Positions 1-7,041 of a DNA stretch of 22,922 nt are shown piece by piece. The DNA is taken from positions 1-22,922 of the forward strand of contig JARIAA010000168.1 in the NCBI GenBank assembly GCA_029264635.1, read 5' to 3'. Source of the stretch: Psychrobacter sp. GTDB taxonomy: Bacteria > Pseudomonadota > Gammaproteobacteria > Pseudomonadales > Moraxellaceae. Below the pieces are notes generated by a model. That model searched no databases. It was not told the DNA's origin and worked only from the letters and a program-made list of their open reading frames with translations. Positions within the stretch are counted from its first letter, which is position 1. Each line of letters begins with the position of its first letter. The position numbers and the translations under genes were made by a program.

Positions 1-1
1 G

Positions 2-2398
2 GACTTTTTAACCAAATCAGGATTGGGCGCTAGTATCAAGGCAACGGTAGCGGCTGAATCGGTAGCAGGCGCTACTATGTACGATAGTGTACCAGTATCA
101 GAACCTACGCCAAGCAGCCGTACCGACCATGTTACTAGTAAAGTAACAGTAACGCCTGCTGCCATACCCACGCGTAAGGTTGAGCCAAGTTTCGCTTGGA
201 ATGACGCAAGTACGGTTAATGAGTTATTGGCGACTGAAGCAGAAAAAGCGCCATACGTGCCAACATCTACTACAGATCATGTGATATCTGCGCCAGTAGA
301 GACTCAGGTAGGGTTTGAGCAAAACGTAGAAGACGACGAAACAAATATGATCGTTACGGATGAGCCAGTACCTGATTTAGAGACGTTAGCGAAGAGTTGG
401 ATAACCGAGAATGAATCTGTCAAAACCGCGCCTTCGTTTGACAATGATACTAATGATATCCGCTCTTCTTATACCATTACCAATGAAGATAAGGACTCGA
501 TAAATGACGCGAAGATGGCCTCTCATAGCGCTCCAATCATTGAAGCGCAGCCTGACCTTGTAGACGCCGTCACACAAAATATCAAAATGACGGGTGACGT
601 GGTTAAAAGAAAGCTAAACGTACAAGCGCCTGTTGTACCAGCAGATATGACACCGACCAATACGCCACCTGCCAATCCAAAAGCGGCACCAACGACAGAG
701 ATAGCCAGTCCAAGTATGGATGCTGATCCGATGTCAGCAACCAAACCAATCGTTCGCTTTGCAGTGCCAGAGGGCGATAGCAGCAACCATATCACAGATA
801 TGATGCCAGATGATGACAGCCGCTTTGATGATTTAGAGGCGATGCCAGATATTCATGATGATGAGGCCTTTGTTAAACGCTCACGAGCCATGCAAACGGC
901 TAAGTATCGGGATAATTTAACCCCTATTCCAGCGCTATCGATTCTTGATAAACCTGACCCTAATCACAAGCCAAGCTATACCGTTGCTGAGCTTGAGCAA
1001 TTATCAGAACTCTTAGAGATTAATCTACAAGAGTTCAATGTCAAGGCAAGTGTGGTTAATGCCATTCCAGGGCCTGTGGTCACCCGTTTTGAAGTTGAGC
1101 TGGCTGCTGGCGTAAAAGCCAGTAAGGTAACAGGTATCTCACGTGATCTAGCGCGTTCGTTATCGATGGCGTCTTTGCGGGTGGTCGAGGTCATTCCAGG
1201 TAAGCCTTATATCGGTATTGAGGTCCCCAATAAACAGCGCGAGATGGTGCGCTTGATTGAGCTGCTCAATACCGAAAAATTCAAAGACCCTAAAGCGCAA
1301 ATCAGCATGGCGATGGGTAAAGACATCGGTGGCAATCCTATTATCACTGACCTTGCACGCGCGCCGCATATGCTCGTTGCAGGCACGACAGGCTCTGGTA
1401 AATCAGTATTGGTGAATTCAATGCTGTTATCTATGTTACTTAAATATACGCCGAATGAGCTGCGCCTTATTTTGATCGATCCAAAGCAGCTTGAGCTTGC
1501 CAACTACAACGATATTCCGCATCTGCTGACGCCAGTCGTCACTGATATGACAGAAGCGGCTAGTGCTTTGTCATGGTGTGTGGCGGAGATGGAGCGCCGC
1601 TACCAGTTGATGAGCTTACTAAAGGTGCGTAAACTTAACGAGTTTAACAAAAAAGTCATTGCTGCCGAAAAAGCGGGCAAGCCGATGCTTGATCCTTTAT
1701 GGCGACCTAATGACAGCGTCAGTATCAGTCAAGCCCCTAAGCTCAAAACCTTACCCATGATCGTTATCGTCGCAGATGAGTTTGCTGATATGATCATGCA
1801 AGTGGGTAAGCAAGCAGAAGAGCTGATTACGCGCCTAGCACAAAAATCGCGAGCGGCTGGTATTCATTTGATGTTAGCAACTCAGCGCCCCTCGGTTGAT
1901 GTGATTACAGGTTTGATTAAAGCCAATATTCCTGTGCGGGCTGCGCTACGTGTTAACTCAAAAGTCGACTCGCGGACTATTTTAGATAGTGGCGGTGCAG
2001 AAGACATGCTTGGTAATGGCGATATGCTGTTCTTGGGGCCAGGACAAATTGAGCCAGATCGCGTTCATGGTGCGTATGTCAGCGATGAAGAGGTCAATCG
2101 TGTCTGTGATGCATGGCGCGAGCGCGGCGCACCGGATTATATCGATAATATGGCAGGCAATTTTGAGTTATCGAGTCCTACTGGTAATGGCAACGCAGCT
2201 AGTGTTTCTGGTGAGGACGACGATCTTTATAATGAAGCAGTCGCTTTTATTATTGAGACCCGTAAAGTCTCTGCATCCAGTATTCAGCGCAAATTTAGTA
2301 TCGGTTATAACCGCGCTGCGCGCATCGTCGATTCGATGGAGGAAGCAGGACTGGTCAGCTCGATGGGTAAAAGCGGTAAGCGTGAATTATTAATGTAG
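2..2398 (+). CDS. ftsK: DNA translocase FtsK, 5'-truncated by window edge
   Basis: FtsK is the septum-located ATP-driven DNA pump that helps resolve and segregate chromosome termini. The reading frame is open from base 2, so the true start and the N-terminal membrane domain lie upstream. About 300 residues of low-complexity linker rich in Pro, Thr, Asp and Glu come first. The motor follows: Walker A GTTGSGKS at 1382-1405, a Walker B strand (LPMIVIVADEFAD) near 1751-1789, and the ATQRPSVDVITG segment near 1878-1913. The last ~65 residues form the winged-helix gamma domain that reads KOPS sites (RKFSIGYNRAARIVD). The gene ends TAG and is followed by a strong terminator. Family assignment is very secure; FtsK rather than a SpoIIIE-like paralog is inferred from the linker and gamma domain. 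Confidence 0.96.
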   Translation, partial: DFLTKSGLGASIKATVAAESVAGATMYDSVPVSEPTPSSRTDHVTSKVTVTPAAIPTRKVEPSFAWNDASTVNELLATEAEKAPYVPTSTTDHVISAPVETQVGFEQNVEDDETNMIVTDEPVPDLETLAKSWITENESVKTAPSFDNDTNDIRSSYTITNEDKDSINDAKMASHSAPIIEAQPDLVDAVTQNIKMTGDVVKRKLNVQAPVVPADMTPTNTPPANPKAAPTTEIASPSMDADPMSATKPIVRFAVPEGDSSNHITDMMPDDDSRFDDLEAMPDIHDDEAFVKRSRAMQTAKYRDNLTPIPALSILDKPDPNHKPSYTVAELEQLSELLEINLQEFNVKASVVNAIPGPVVTRFEVELAAGVKASKVTGISRDLARSLSMASLRVVEVIPGKPYIGIEVPNKQREMVRLIELLNTEKFKDPKAQISMAMGKDIGGNPIITDLARAPHMLVAGTTGSGKSVLVNSMLLSMLLKYTPNELRLILIDPKQLELANYNDIPHLLTPVVTDMTEAASALSWCVAEMERRYQLMSLLKVRKLNEFNKKVIAAEKAGKPMLDPLWRPNDSVSISQAPKLKTLPMIVIVADEFADMIMQVGKQAEELITRLAQKSRAAGIHLMLATQRPSVDVITGLIKANIPVRAALRVNSKVDSRTILDSGGAEDMLGNGDMLFLGPGQIEPDRVHGAYVSDEEVNRVCDAWRERGAPDYIDNMAGNFELSSPTGNGNAASVSGEDDDLYNEAVAFIIETRKVSASSIQRKFSIGYNRAARIVDSMEEAGLVSSMGKSGKRELLM

Positions 2399-2453
2399 TA
2401 CCTAAGCTTGTTTAAATACTAGCTTGTGTGAATAATAGCTTGATTGAATAATC

Positions 2454-2485
2454 AAAAGCGAGTGACGAAAGTGACTCGCTTTTTT
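2454..2485 (+). terminator. Rho-independent terminator after ftsK
   Basis: A 10-bp stem AAAAGCGAGT/ACTCGCTTTT is followed inward by one G-G mismatch, two more pairs and a GAAA tetraloop. A T-run follows directly. It lies 56 bases after the ftsK stop on the same strand. Confidence 0.88.
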
Positions 2486-2538
2486 AATTTTTTTCCATAA
2501 ATAGAGTAGTGAACATAGCAGTACTGATAAGGTAGCTA

Positions 2539-2565
2539 TTGGTTCTTTATTGAAACCGATATAAT
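2539..2565 (+). promoter_or_regulatory. Probable sigma-70 promoter for the amidase gene
   Basis: A perfect TATAAT at 2560-2565 is preceded by a weak TTGGTT at 2539-2544 (15-bp spacer; a 16-17 bp reading with a poorer hexamer is possible). Transcription would start near 2572, giving a leader of about 50 bases before the amidase ATG. Seen by eye only. Confidence 0.4.
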
Positions 2566-2620
2566 TAGGACGTGTTCAATTGTTCACTAATACAATCACT
2601 TTATAAGCAAGGATGCAAAA

Positions 2621-4114
2621 ATGTTTAAAGAATATACTCAGTACGACGCATTAGGATTAGCAGGATTGGTAAATTCAGGGCAAGTCAGCGCCAAAGAGCT
2701 GTTAGATGCTGCGGTAAAGGAAGCCAATCGTCTCAACCCGAAACTCAATGCCATCATTCACCGCTTCGATGAGCGTGCTTATAATGCTGCGCAAGCAGGA
2801 TTACCGAAAGGTACATTTACTGGCGTCCCTTATCTACTCAAAGACTTATCTTTCTATTTCGCTGATGAGCCATTAACGATGGGCAGCCGCAGTGTCAATA
2901 TCGTGACCGATTACGACAGTGAAATTGTCAAACGTATGAAAGCCAGTGGCGTTAATACCTTTGGTAAGACCAATACTCCCGAGTTTGGGTTAATCATCAC
3001 CACTGAGCCCAAAGCGCATGGTGCCACTCACAATCCATTTAAGAAAGGTTATAGCTCTGGTGGCTCATCGGGTGGTAGTGCAGCGGCAGTAGCAAGTGGC
3101 ATTGTGCCGATGGCAGGTGCAGGCGATGGTGGCGGCTCGATACGCTTTCCTGCGGCATGGTGCGGCGTATTTGGCCTCAAACCCAGCCGTGGCCGCAATC
3201 CCATTGGTCCAGAATTTGGCGAAGGTTGGGAGGGCGCTATCGCCGATCACGTCATCACGCGTACAGTGCGCGATAGTGCAGCGATGCTGGATGCGACGAG
3301 TGGCGCTGAGGTTGGCGCGCCTTATGTCATTGCCCCGCCTGATGGGACGTTTCTACAAGCTGCAATGCGTGCACCTCGTTCGCTGACGATTGCTTTACAT
3401 CGGCAGCCGCTCATTGCCAATACAGTAGTGGATAAAGAGGTGTTGGCGGTCCTTGAGACAACGGCCAAGCAATTAGAGGCAATGGGTCATCGCGTTGTGC
3501 CAGCTGAGCCAAATATCAATATTGAAAAGTTTTGGCATGATTTTATAGTGATAGTTTGTGCTCATACGGCTTTTACTATTGATAATGTTGAGCGCTGCCA
3601 TGGCAAACAGCATGTACAGAATCTCGAGCCGCAAACTTATAATATGGCGATGCTTGGGCGCTCATTATCGGCGGTAGATCTGGTACATGCCAAACATGGC
3701 TGGCATCATAGCCAATATCAGACAGGTAAGCTGCTTGAGCAATATGACATGATTTTGTGTCCAACCGTGCCGACGGCAGCAGTGAAGCACGGAGTCTTGC
3801 CACCGGGCCGAGTGGAAGAGACGTTAATGGACATCTCAGGCTTATTAAGTAAAGGCATCAACATGGGTAAGTATACTTTTAGCTCAGGGATGATCGAAAA
3901 GCTCAGCCACCCTGTATTGAGTAAGATGGCGTTTACTTTGTTAGGCAATGTCACAGGCTTACCTGCCATGTCTTTACCACTCGGTATGAGTAAAAAAGGC
4001 TTGCCAATTGGGATGCAACTGATCGGTCGTATGAATGACGAGGCGACGCTCTTAAGCCTAGCAGGAGAGATTGAGCGTGCGGGCTTATTTACGAAGCCCG
4101 CTTTTGCAAAATAG
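2621..4114 (+). CDS. Amidase-signature family hydrolase
   Basis: A 497-residue enzyme of the amidase-signature (AS) family, which hydrolyses amide bonds with a Ser-cisSer-Lys triad. All three residues are visible with family spacing: Lys74 in YLLKDLS, cis-Ser149 in GGSSGGS and nucleophile Ser173 in GDGGGSIRFPA. The 75- and 24-residue spacings match those of fatty acid amide hydrolase. AAGGA at 2609-2613 sets the ATG start. No signal peptide is evident, so it is probably cytoplasmic. It is not GatA: no gatB or gatC is adjacent and it has its own promoter and terminators. The substrate cannot be read from sequence; many relatives are annotated amidase or 6-aminohexanoate-cyclic-dimer hydrolase. 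It converges on the ygiD-like gene. Confidence 0.93.
   Translation: MFKEYTQYDALGLAGLVNSGQVSAKELLDAAVKEANRLNPKLNAIIHRFDERAYNAAQAGLPKGTFTGVPYLLKDLSFYFADEPLTMGSRSVNIVTDYDSEIVKRMKASGVNTFGKTNTPEFGLIITTEPKAHGATHNPFKKGYSSGGSSGGSAAAVASGIVPMAGAGDGGGSIRFPAAWCGVFGLKPSRGRNPIGPEFGEGWEGAIADHVITRTVRDSAAMLDATSGAEVGAPYVIAPPDGTFLQAAMRAPRSLTIALHRQPLIANTVVDKEVLAVLETTAKQLEAMGHRVVPAEPNINIEKFWHDFIVIVCAHTAFTIDNVERCHGKQHVQNLEPQTYNMAMLGRSLSAVDLVHAKHGWHHSQYQTGKLLEQYDMILCPTVPTAAVKHGVLPPGRVEETLMDISGLLSKGINMGKYTFSSGMIEKLSHPVLSKMAFTLLGNVTGLPAMSLPLGMSKKGLPIGMQLIGRMNDEATLLSLAGEIERAGLFTKPAFAK
4079..4105 (+). terminator. Intrinsic-terminator-like hairpin inside the amidase 3' end
   Basis: Perfect 8-bp GC-rich arms GCGGGCTT (4079-4086) and AAGCCCGC (4094-4101) with a 7-base loop are followed by TTTT. 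It lies within the last codons of the amidase gene, before its stop at 4112-4114. The short T-run makes efficiency uncertain. Confidence 0.5.
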
Positions 4115-4139
4115 CTATCGCTTTGATAAGGGATAGCTA
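4108..4139 (-). terminator. Terminator of the ygiD-like gene, in the convergent gap
   Basis: TAGCTATC (4112-4119) pairs with GATAGCTA (4132-4139). After one mismatch, three more pairs close a TGAT loop. Read on the minus strand it is followed by TTTT (4108-4111). The left arm contains the amidase stop codon, so the hairpin is shared by both convergent genes. Confidence 0.6.
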
Positions 4140-4161
4140 AAATCGGTTTAGTAAGCGCACT

Positions 4162-5043
4162 TTAGTCGAAACGGTAGATATCCATTCCAAGACTATGGTG
4201 CGCCATGCTTTCATGGATGACAGAGACACGTTGACCTGTTCCTAAAGCAAAAAATAACGGTAATAAATGCTCATCACTTGGATGAACATTTTTATAGTCA
4301 GGATACTGCTGCCAATCTAATGCGGACGGGATGTCCGTTTTTAATTGTTGTAGTAGCCATAACTTAAAGTCCTTAGCAGCAGGGTCAATGCTGTCGGCTT
4401 GCCAACGCAATGCTTGCAGATTATGCGTAATGTTCCCTGAGCCGATGACGAGAATCTGCTGCTTGCGCAAATGAGCAAGCTGCGCACCTAACTGATAAAG
4501 AGACACGCTGTCATAATGCTTCGGTAACGATATTTGTACGATAGGGACATCTGCTTTTGGATATAAGTGTTTGAGCGGCGACCAGACTCCATGATCACAG
4601 ACTCGCATCGGATTGACACTACACGTAATACCGCGCGCCGTCAGCTGCTGCGCTAGTGATTCAGCAAGCTCAGCGTGACCTGAGGCAGGATACTGCAATT
4701 CGTGCAATTGAGAGTCGAACCCCGAAAAGTCGTGCCAGGTTTTAGGTTTGGGATTACTGCTAATCTCAAGCTTGGCAGATAACCAGTGCGCCGACATAAT
4801 AATAATCGCGCGAGGTTTGGGTAGGTTTTGTCCTATCCGTGCTAGCGCATTGGTGGTTGCAGACTGCTCGATAGCCAGCGTCGGTGCACCGTGAGAGATA
4901 AATAGTGCAGGCAATCTTGCTGCATTTTTTAATCCAGCAGGCGCGTCTACCCAAGCTACGGCAGCACTAATTGGCTGGATAGCTTTAGGATGATAGTAGG
5001 GGTGATGAGACGAGATGGGTTTAGCAAATTTCGAATAGTTCAT
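4162..5043 (-). CDS. ygiD: 4,5-DOPA-extradiol-dioxygenase-like protein (YgiD/LigB family)
   Basis: Member of the class III extradiol ring-cleavage dioxygenase (LigB) superfamily, closest by eye to E. coli YgiD, a zinc-containing enzyme with DOPA 4,5-dioxygenase activity in vitro. Visible landmarks are SHGAP (His51), MSAHW (His86), CDHGVWSPLKHL (His151), GSGNITHN (His207) and PSDEHLLPLFFALG (His258). His51 and His86 correspond to YgiD His22 and His57; His207 and His258 are the probable remaining ligands. At 293 residues it is about 30 longer than YgiD, all of it at the N-terminus, and no good ribosome site precedes the ATG. The start may therefore be further in. The physiological substrate is unknown. 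It lies 93 bases downstream of rlmH. Confidence 0.87.
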   Translation of the reverse strand: MNYSKFAKPISSHHPYYHPKAIQPISAAVAWVDAPAGLKNAARLPALFISHGAPTLAIEQSATTNALARIGQNLPKPRAIIIMSAHWLSAKLEISSNPKPKTWHDFSGFDSQLHELQYPASGHAELAESLAQQLTARGITCSVNPMRVCDHGVWSPLKHLYPKADVPIVQISLPKHYDSVSLYQLGAQLAHLRKQQILVIGSGNITHNLQALRWQADSIDPAAKDFKLWLLQQLKTDIPSALDWQQYPDYKNVHPSDEHLLPLFFALGTGQRVSVIHESMAHHSLGMDIYRFD

Positions 5044-5136
5044 GTACCGTTTATTAGGGCGTACGTCAGTTTTTCAATCTATTGTGCCAGCGATATTTTA
5101 TCAGACGTGAGTTTGTACTATTTTGCCCAACACTCA

Positions 5137-5625
5137 CTAGTTACCGCGGTGATAAGGATGGTTATGATTAATACTCATCGCCCGATACAGCTGCTCCATC
5201 AATACCACACGTACTAAAGGGTGCGGCAACGTCAGCGCTGACAATGACCATGTCATATCCGCCTTTGCTAGCACTTCTTGTGAGACACCATCTGCACCGC
5301 CGATGACCAGTGCGATATCATCGCCTTGCTGCATGGCATCCGCCAATTTTTCTGCCAGACCTTCCGTCGATAGCATTTTACCTCTGACATCTAGTACCCA
5401 TAGCTGCTCGCGTGCAGATGTAGCATGCGCCGCTAAGATTGCCTGACCTTCTTGCTCGCGATACTGTGCTAAATTGGCATCAGAGGGGTTTTTGGCACGT
5501 TTCGCTGCCGCAAGCTCAACGATTTCGGTGCTAAGCATCGGCTGTATACGTTTATAATATTCATTAAAACCGCTTTGTATCCAAGTAGGCATTTTATTAC
5601 CAATGGTTAATAGTCGTGCTTTCAT
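5137..5625 (-). CDS. rlmH: 23S rRNA (pseudouridine1915-N3)-methyltransferase RlmH
   Basis: RlmH is a SPOUT-class methyltransferase that methylates pseudouridine 1915 in helix 69 of 23S rRNA, acting on assembled 70S ribosomes. The 162-residue protein shows the start MKARLLTIGNKMP, the SAM-binding knot segment LVIGGADG (about 106-113) and the family ending NHPYHR. E. coli RlmH has 155 residues. A GTG two codons upstream (5631) would also be in frame. ATG at 5625 is preferred because AAGGA then sits 10 rather than 4 bases away and the protein starts as in the family. In E. coli the gene sits with rsfS and mrdA; here that context is absent. Confidence 0.95.
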   Translation of the reverse strand: MKARLLTIGNKMPTWIQSGFNEYYKRIQPMLSTEIVELAAAKRAKNPSDANLAQYREQEGQAILAAHATSAREQLWVLDVRGKMLSTEGLAEKLADAMQQGDDIALVIGGADGVSQEVLAKADMTWSLSALTLPHPLVRVVLMEQLYRAMSINHNHPYHRGN

Positions 5626-5702
5626 CGCCACTTGTTCCTTATTGTTTATGATCGGTACCGCTTATCCGTTGCTACACCTGTACTAGATTGGTTCGTCATT
5701 CT

Positions 5703-6233
5703 CTAATCGGTTAATGGTAACAGGGTCTCAGAGATGGTATCAGAACTTTGATTTGCACTGTCTTTGGTAATGATAGTTAGCTTGGCATCAGACTCAAAAA
5801 CAATGGCTTCAATCTCACTTAAGCTATTAATGCCCTCAGTACGCATCGCGCATTCAAGCTCCTGACGCGTCAGACGCTCAGCACGCATGGCCTCTAGCAA
5901 ATACTGGCCTTGATAAAAAACAATGCGCGGCTCAGATAACAGCACGCTACTAAATTGCGGTGAAATAGAGGCGTATTTGGTCACTAAAAACTGTAGTAAA
6001 TACAATGTTATAATAGATGCGCTACCTTCGATAAACGGGATGGATTCGAGTAAAATGGTACTGGCGCCTAAGGAGCCAATCATTACGGTGACAATCCAGT
6101 CAAAGTTATTGAGCTGGGAGGTGGAGCGTTTACCAGAGGCTTTGGTGATTAAAACAATCAAAACATATATCATAACCGCTGTGAGGACAATGCGTCCAAG
6201 CTTGTCTAAGTTATCAAAAAAGAGCATGTCCAT
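5703..6233 (-). CDS. DUF421 family membrane protein (YetF/YkjA-like)
   Basis: A 176-residue inner-membrane protein of the DUF421 (YetF) family, whose biochemical function is not established. About three membrane segments (roughly 12-30, 45-63 and 68-86) lead into a small cytoplasmic alpha/beta domain. Family landmarks are GKRSTSQLNNFDWIVTVMIG (residues 34-53) and EPRIVFYQGQ (101-110), followed by LTRQELECAMRTEGI. A clear AGGAG precedes the ATG. It lies 77 bases upstream of rlmH on the same strand and may be cotranscribed with it, but nothing links the functions. The family call is secure; no role can be given. Confidence 0.86.
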   Translation of the reverse strand: MDMLFFDNLDKLGRIVLTAVMIYVLIVLITKASGKRSTSQLNNFDWIVTVMIGSLGASTILLESIPFIEGSASIITLYLLQFLVTKYASISPQFSSVLLSEPRIVFYQGQYLLEAMRAERLTRQELECAMRTEGINSLSEIEAIVFESDAKLTIITKDSANQSSDTISETLLPLTD

Positions 6234-6357
6234 CGTACTGTCTCCTATCCATGCTACAAAGTGATGTAAAATTTAGGTTGGTATTCAAATGCAAACTCAT
6301 TGAAACCAGCGTAACGGAATTTAATCCGTAATAATGCAAAAACTTTGTAGTACGTTG

Positions 6358-6434
6358 TATAGTCAATCCCAAATAAAATTACTATCAGCAGCACTGAGCT
6401 GTCACACTTTTAAAGTGACTCAACCATAGATAGT
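6358..6434. repeat. Possible degenerate relative of the TATAGTC-ended repeat family
   Basis: TATAGTCAAT then AAATAAAA at 6358-6378 resembles one end of the element at 14391-14529. TTTTAAAGTGA near 6409-6419, followed by CC-ATAGATA, resembles the right end of the copy at 9789-9934. The central core is missing. It fills much of the 210-base gap between the ABZJ-like and DUF421 genes. The gap also holds 9-bp arms CTACAAAGT/ACTTTGTAG at 6254-6262 and 6342-6350. Similarity judged by eye; could be chance. Confidence 0.3.
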
Positions 6435-6443
6435 AGTATGTAC

Positions 6444-6959
6444 TCAGAGCGTTTTACGCTCAGGGTCAAGTAGGCGATTTATCAGCAAAATACTTAGGCG
6501 CGCGCTCACCAAAGTGAGTACCAATATCATAACCAGTGCAGAAAGCAGAGGCAAAGGCTGCTGCGCGGTCATCTCAAGCAGTACCTCACGGCTTACCGCA
6601 TCAAACAAAAAGAACCAGATGCCCAAGAAATAAATGGCCGTGAGCAGCCATACCACAGCCACCCCGCTAAACATTAAGCGATTAATCTCCTCTCTAGCCA
6701 ATGCCCGCTTTTGATGCTTAATAAATTTACTCACGGCAGTATAAGCGCCAACGATGATAGAGAGCACCGTGACCAGCTGTGAGTTAAGAGCAACTTGGGT
6801 TTGGATGATCATGAGTATCGTGCTGGCAAGAATATAGCCAACCGCAAAAAAACTGATGTATGGGGTCAGCTTAGGTTGTCCTAACGTAGGGCTTTGCAGG
6901 GGGCTAGTACGTTTTAACAGCGTATTAGATTTGCTCAAACGGGCTTTTTTGCGTGACAT
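6444..6959 (-). CDS. Small four-helix membrane protein, ABZJ_00895-like
   Basis: A 171-residue protein with a basic, Ser/Lys-rich tail (1-32) and four predicted membrane segments at about 33-53, 60-78, 96-119 and 136-160. A conserved-looking loop VSKFIKHQKRALAREEINRL joins helices 2 and 3. Layout and this loop resemble the ABZJ_00895 family of uncharacterised proteins known in Acinetobacter and Psychrobacter. That assignment is from memory and tentative. AAGG upstream supports the ATG. It follows dacB by 72 bases and precedes the DUF421 gene; both are membrane proteins of unknown function. No catalytic motif is visible. Confidence 0.75.
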   Translation of the reverse strand: MSRKKARLSKSNTLLKRTSPLQSPTLGQPKLTPYISFFAVGYILASTILMIIQTQVALNSQLVTVLSIIVGAYTAVSKFIKHQKRALAREEINRLMFSGVAVVWLLTAIYFLGIWFFLFDAVSREVLLEMTAQQPLPLLSALVMILVLTLVSARLSILLINRLLDPERKTL

Positions 6960-7011
6960 AAGCTGACCTTTATAAAGGTAGAAACGGGATATTGGTTAAA
7001 AGGTAAATAAA

Positions 7012-7041
7012 AAATATCAATGCTGAAAATATCAGTGCTGC
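7012..7041. repeat. 15-bp tandem duplication over the dacB stop codon
   Basis: Two adjacent 15-base units (7012-7026 and 7027-7041), both reading AAATATCA-R-TGCTG, differ at the R position and at the last base. The dacB stop is in the second unit. On the minus strand both encode Gln-His-stop in the same frame, so a second QH-stop follows 15 bases after the first. Confidence 0.75.

Noticed and set aside
2..900. Low-complexity 5' region as a foreign or broken gene
   Set aside because: It is in frame with the FtsK motor and fits the usual variable linker of FtsK.
1989..2393. 134-codon open frame inside ftsK in another frame
   Set aside because: It lies within the conserved FtsK motor and gamma-domain coding region and its translation has no recognisable features.
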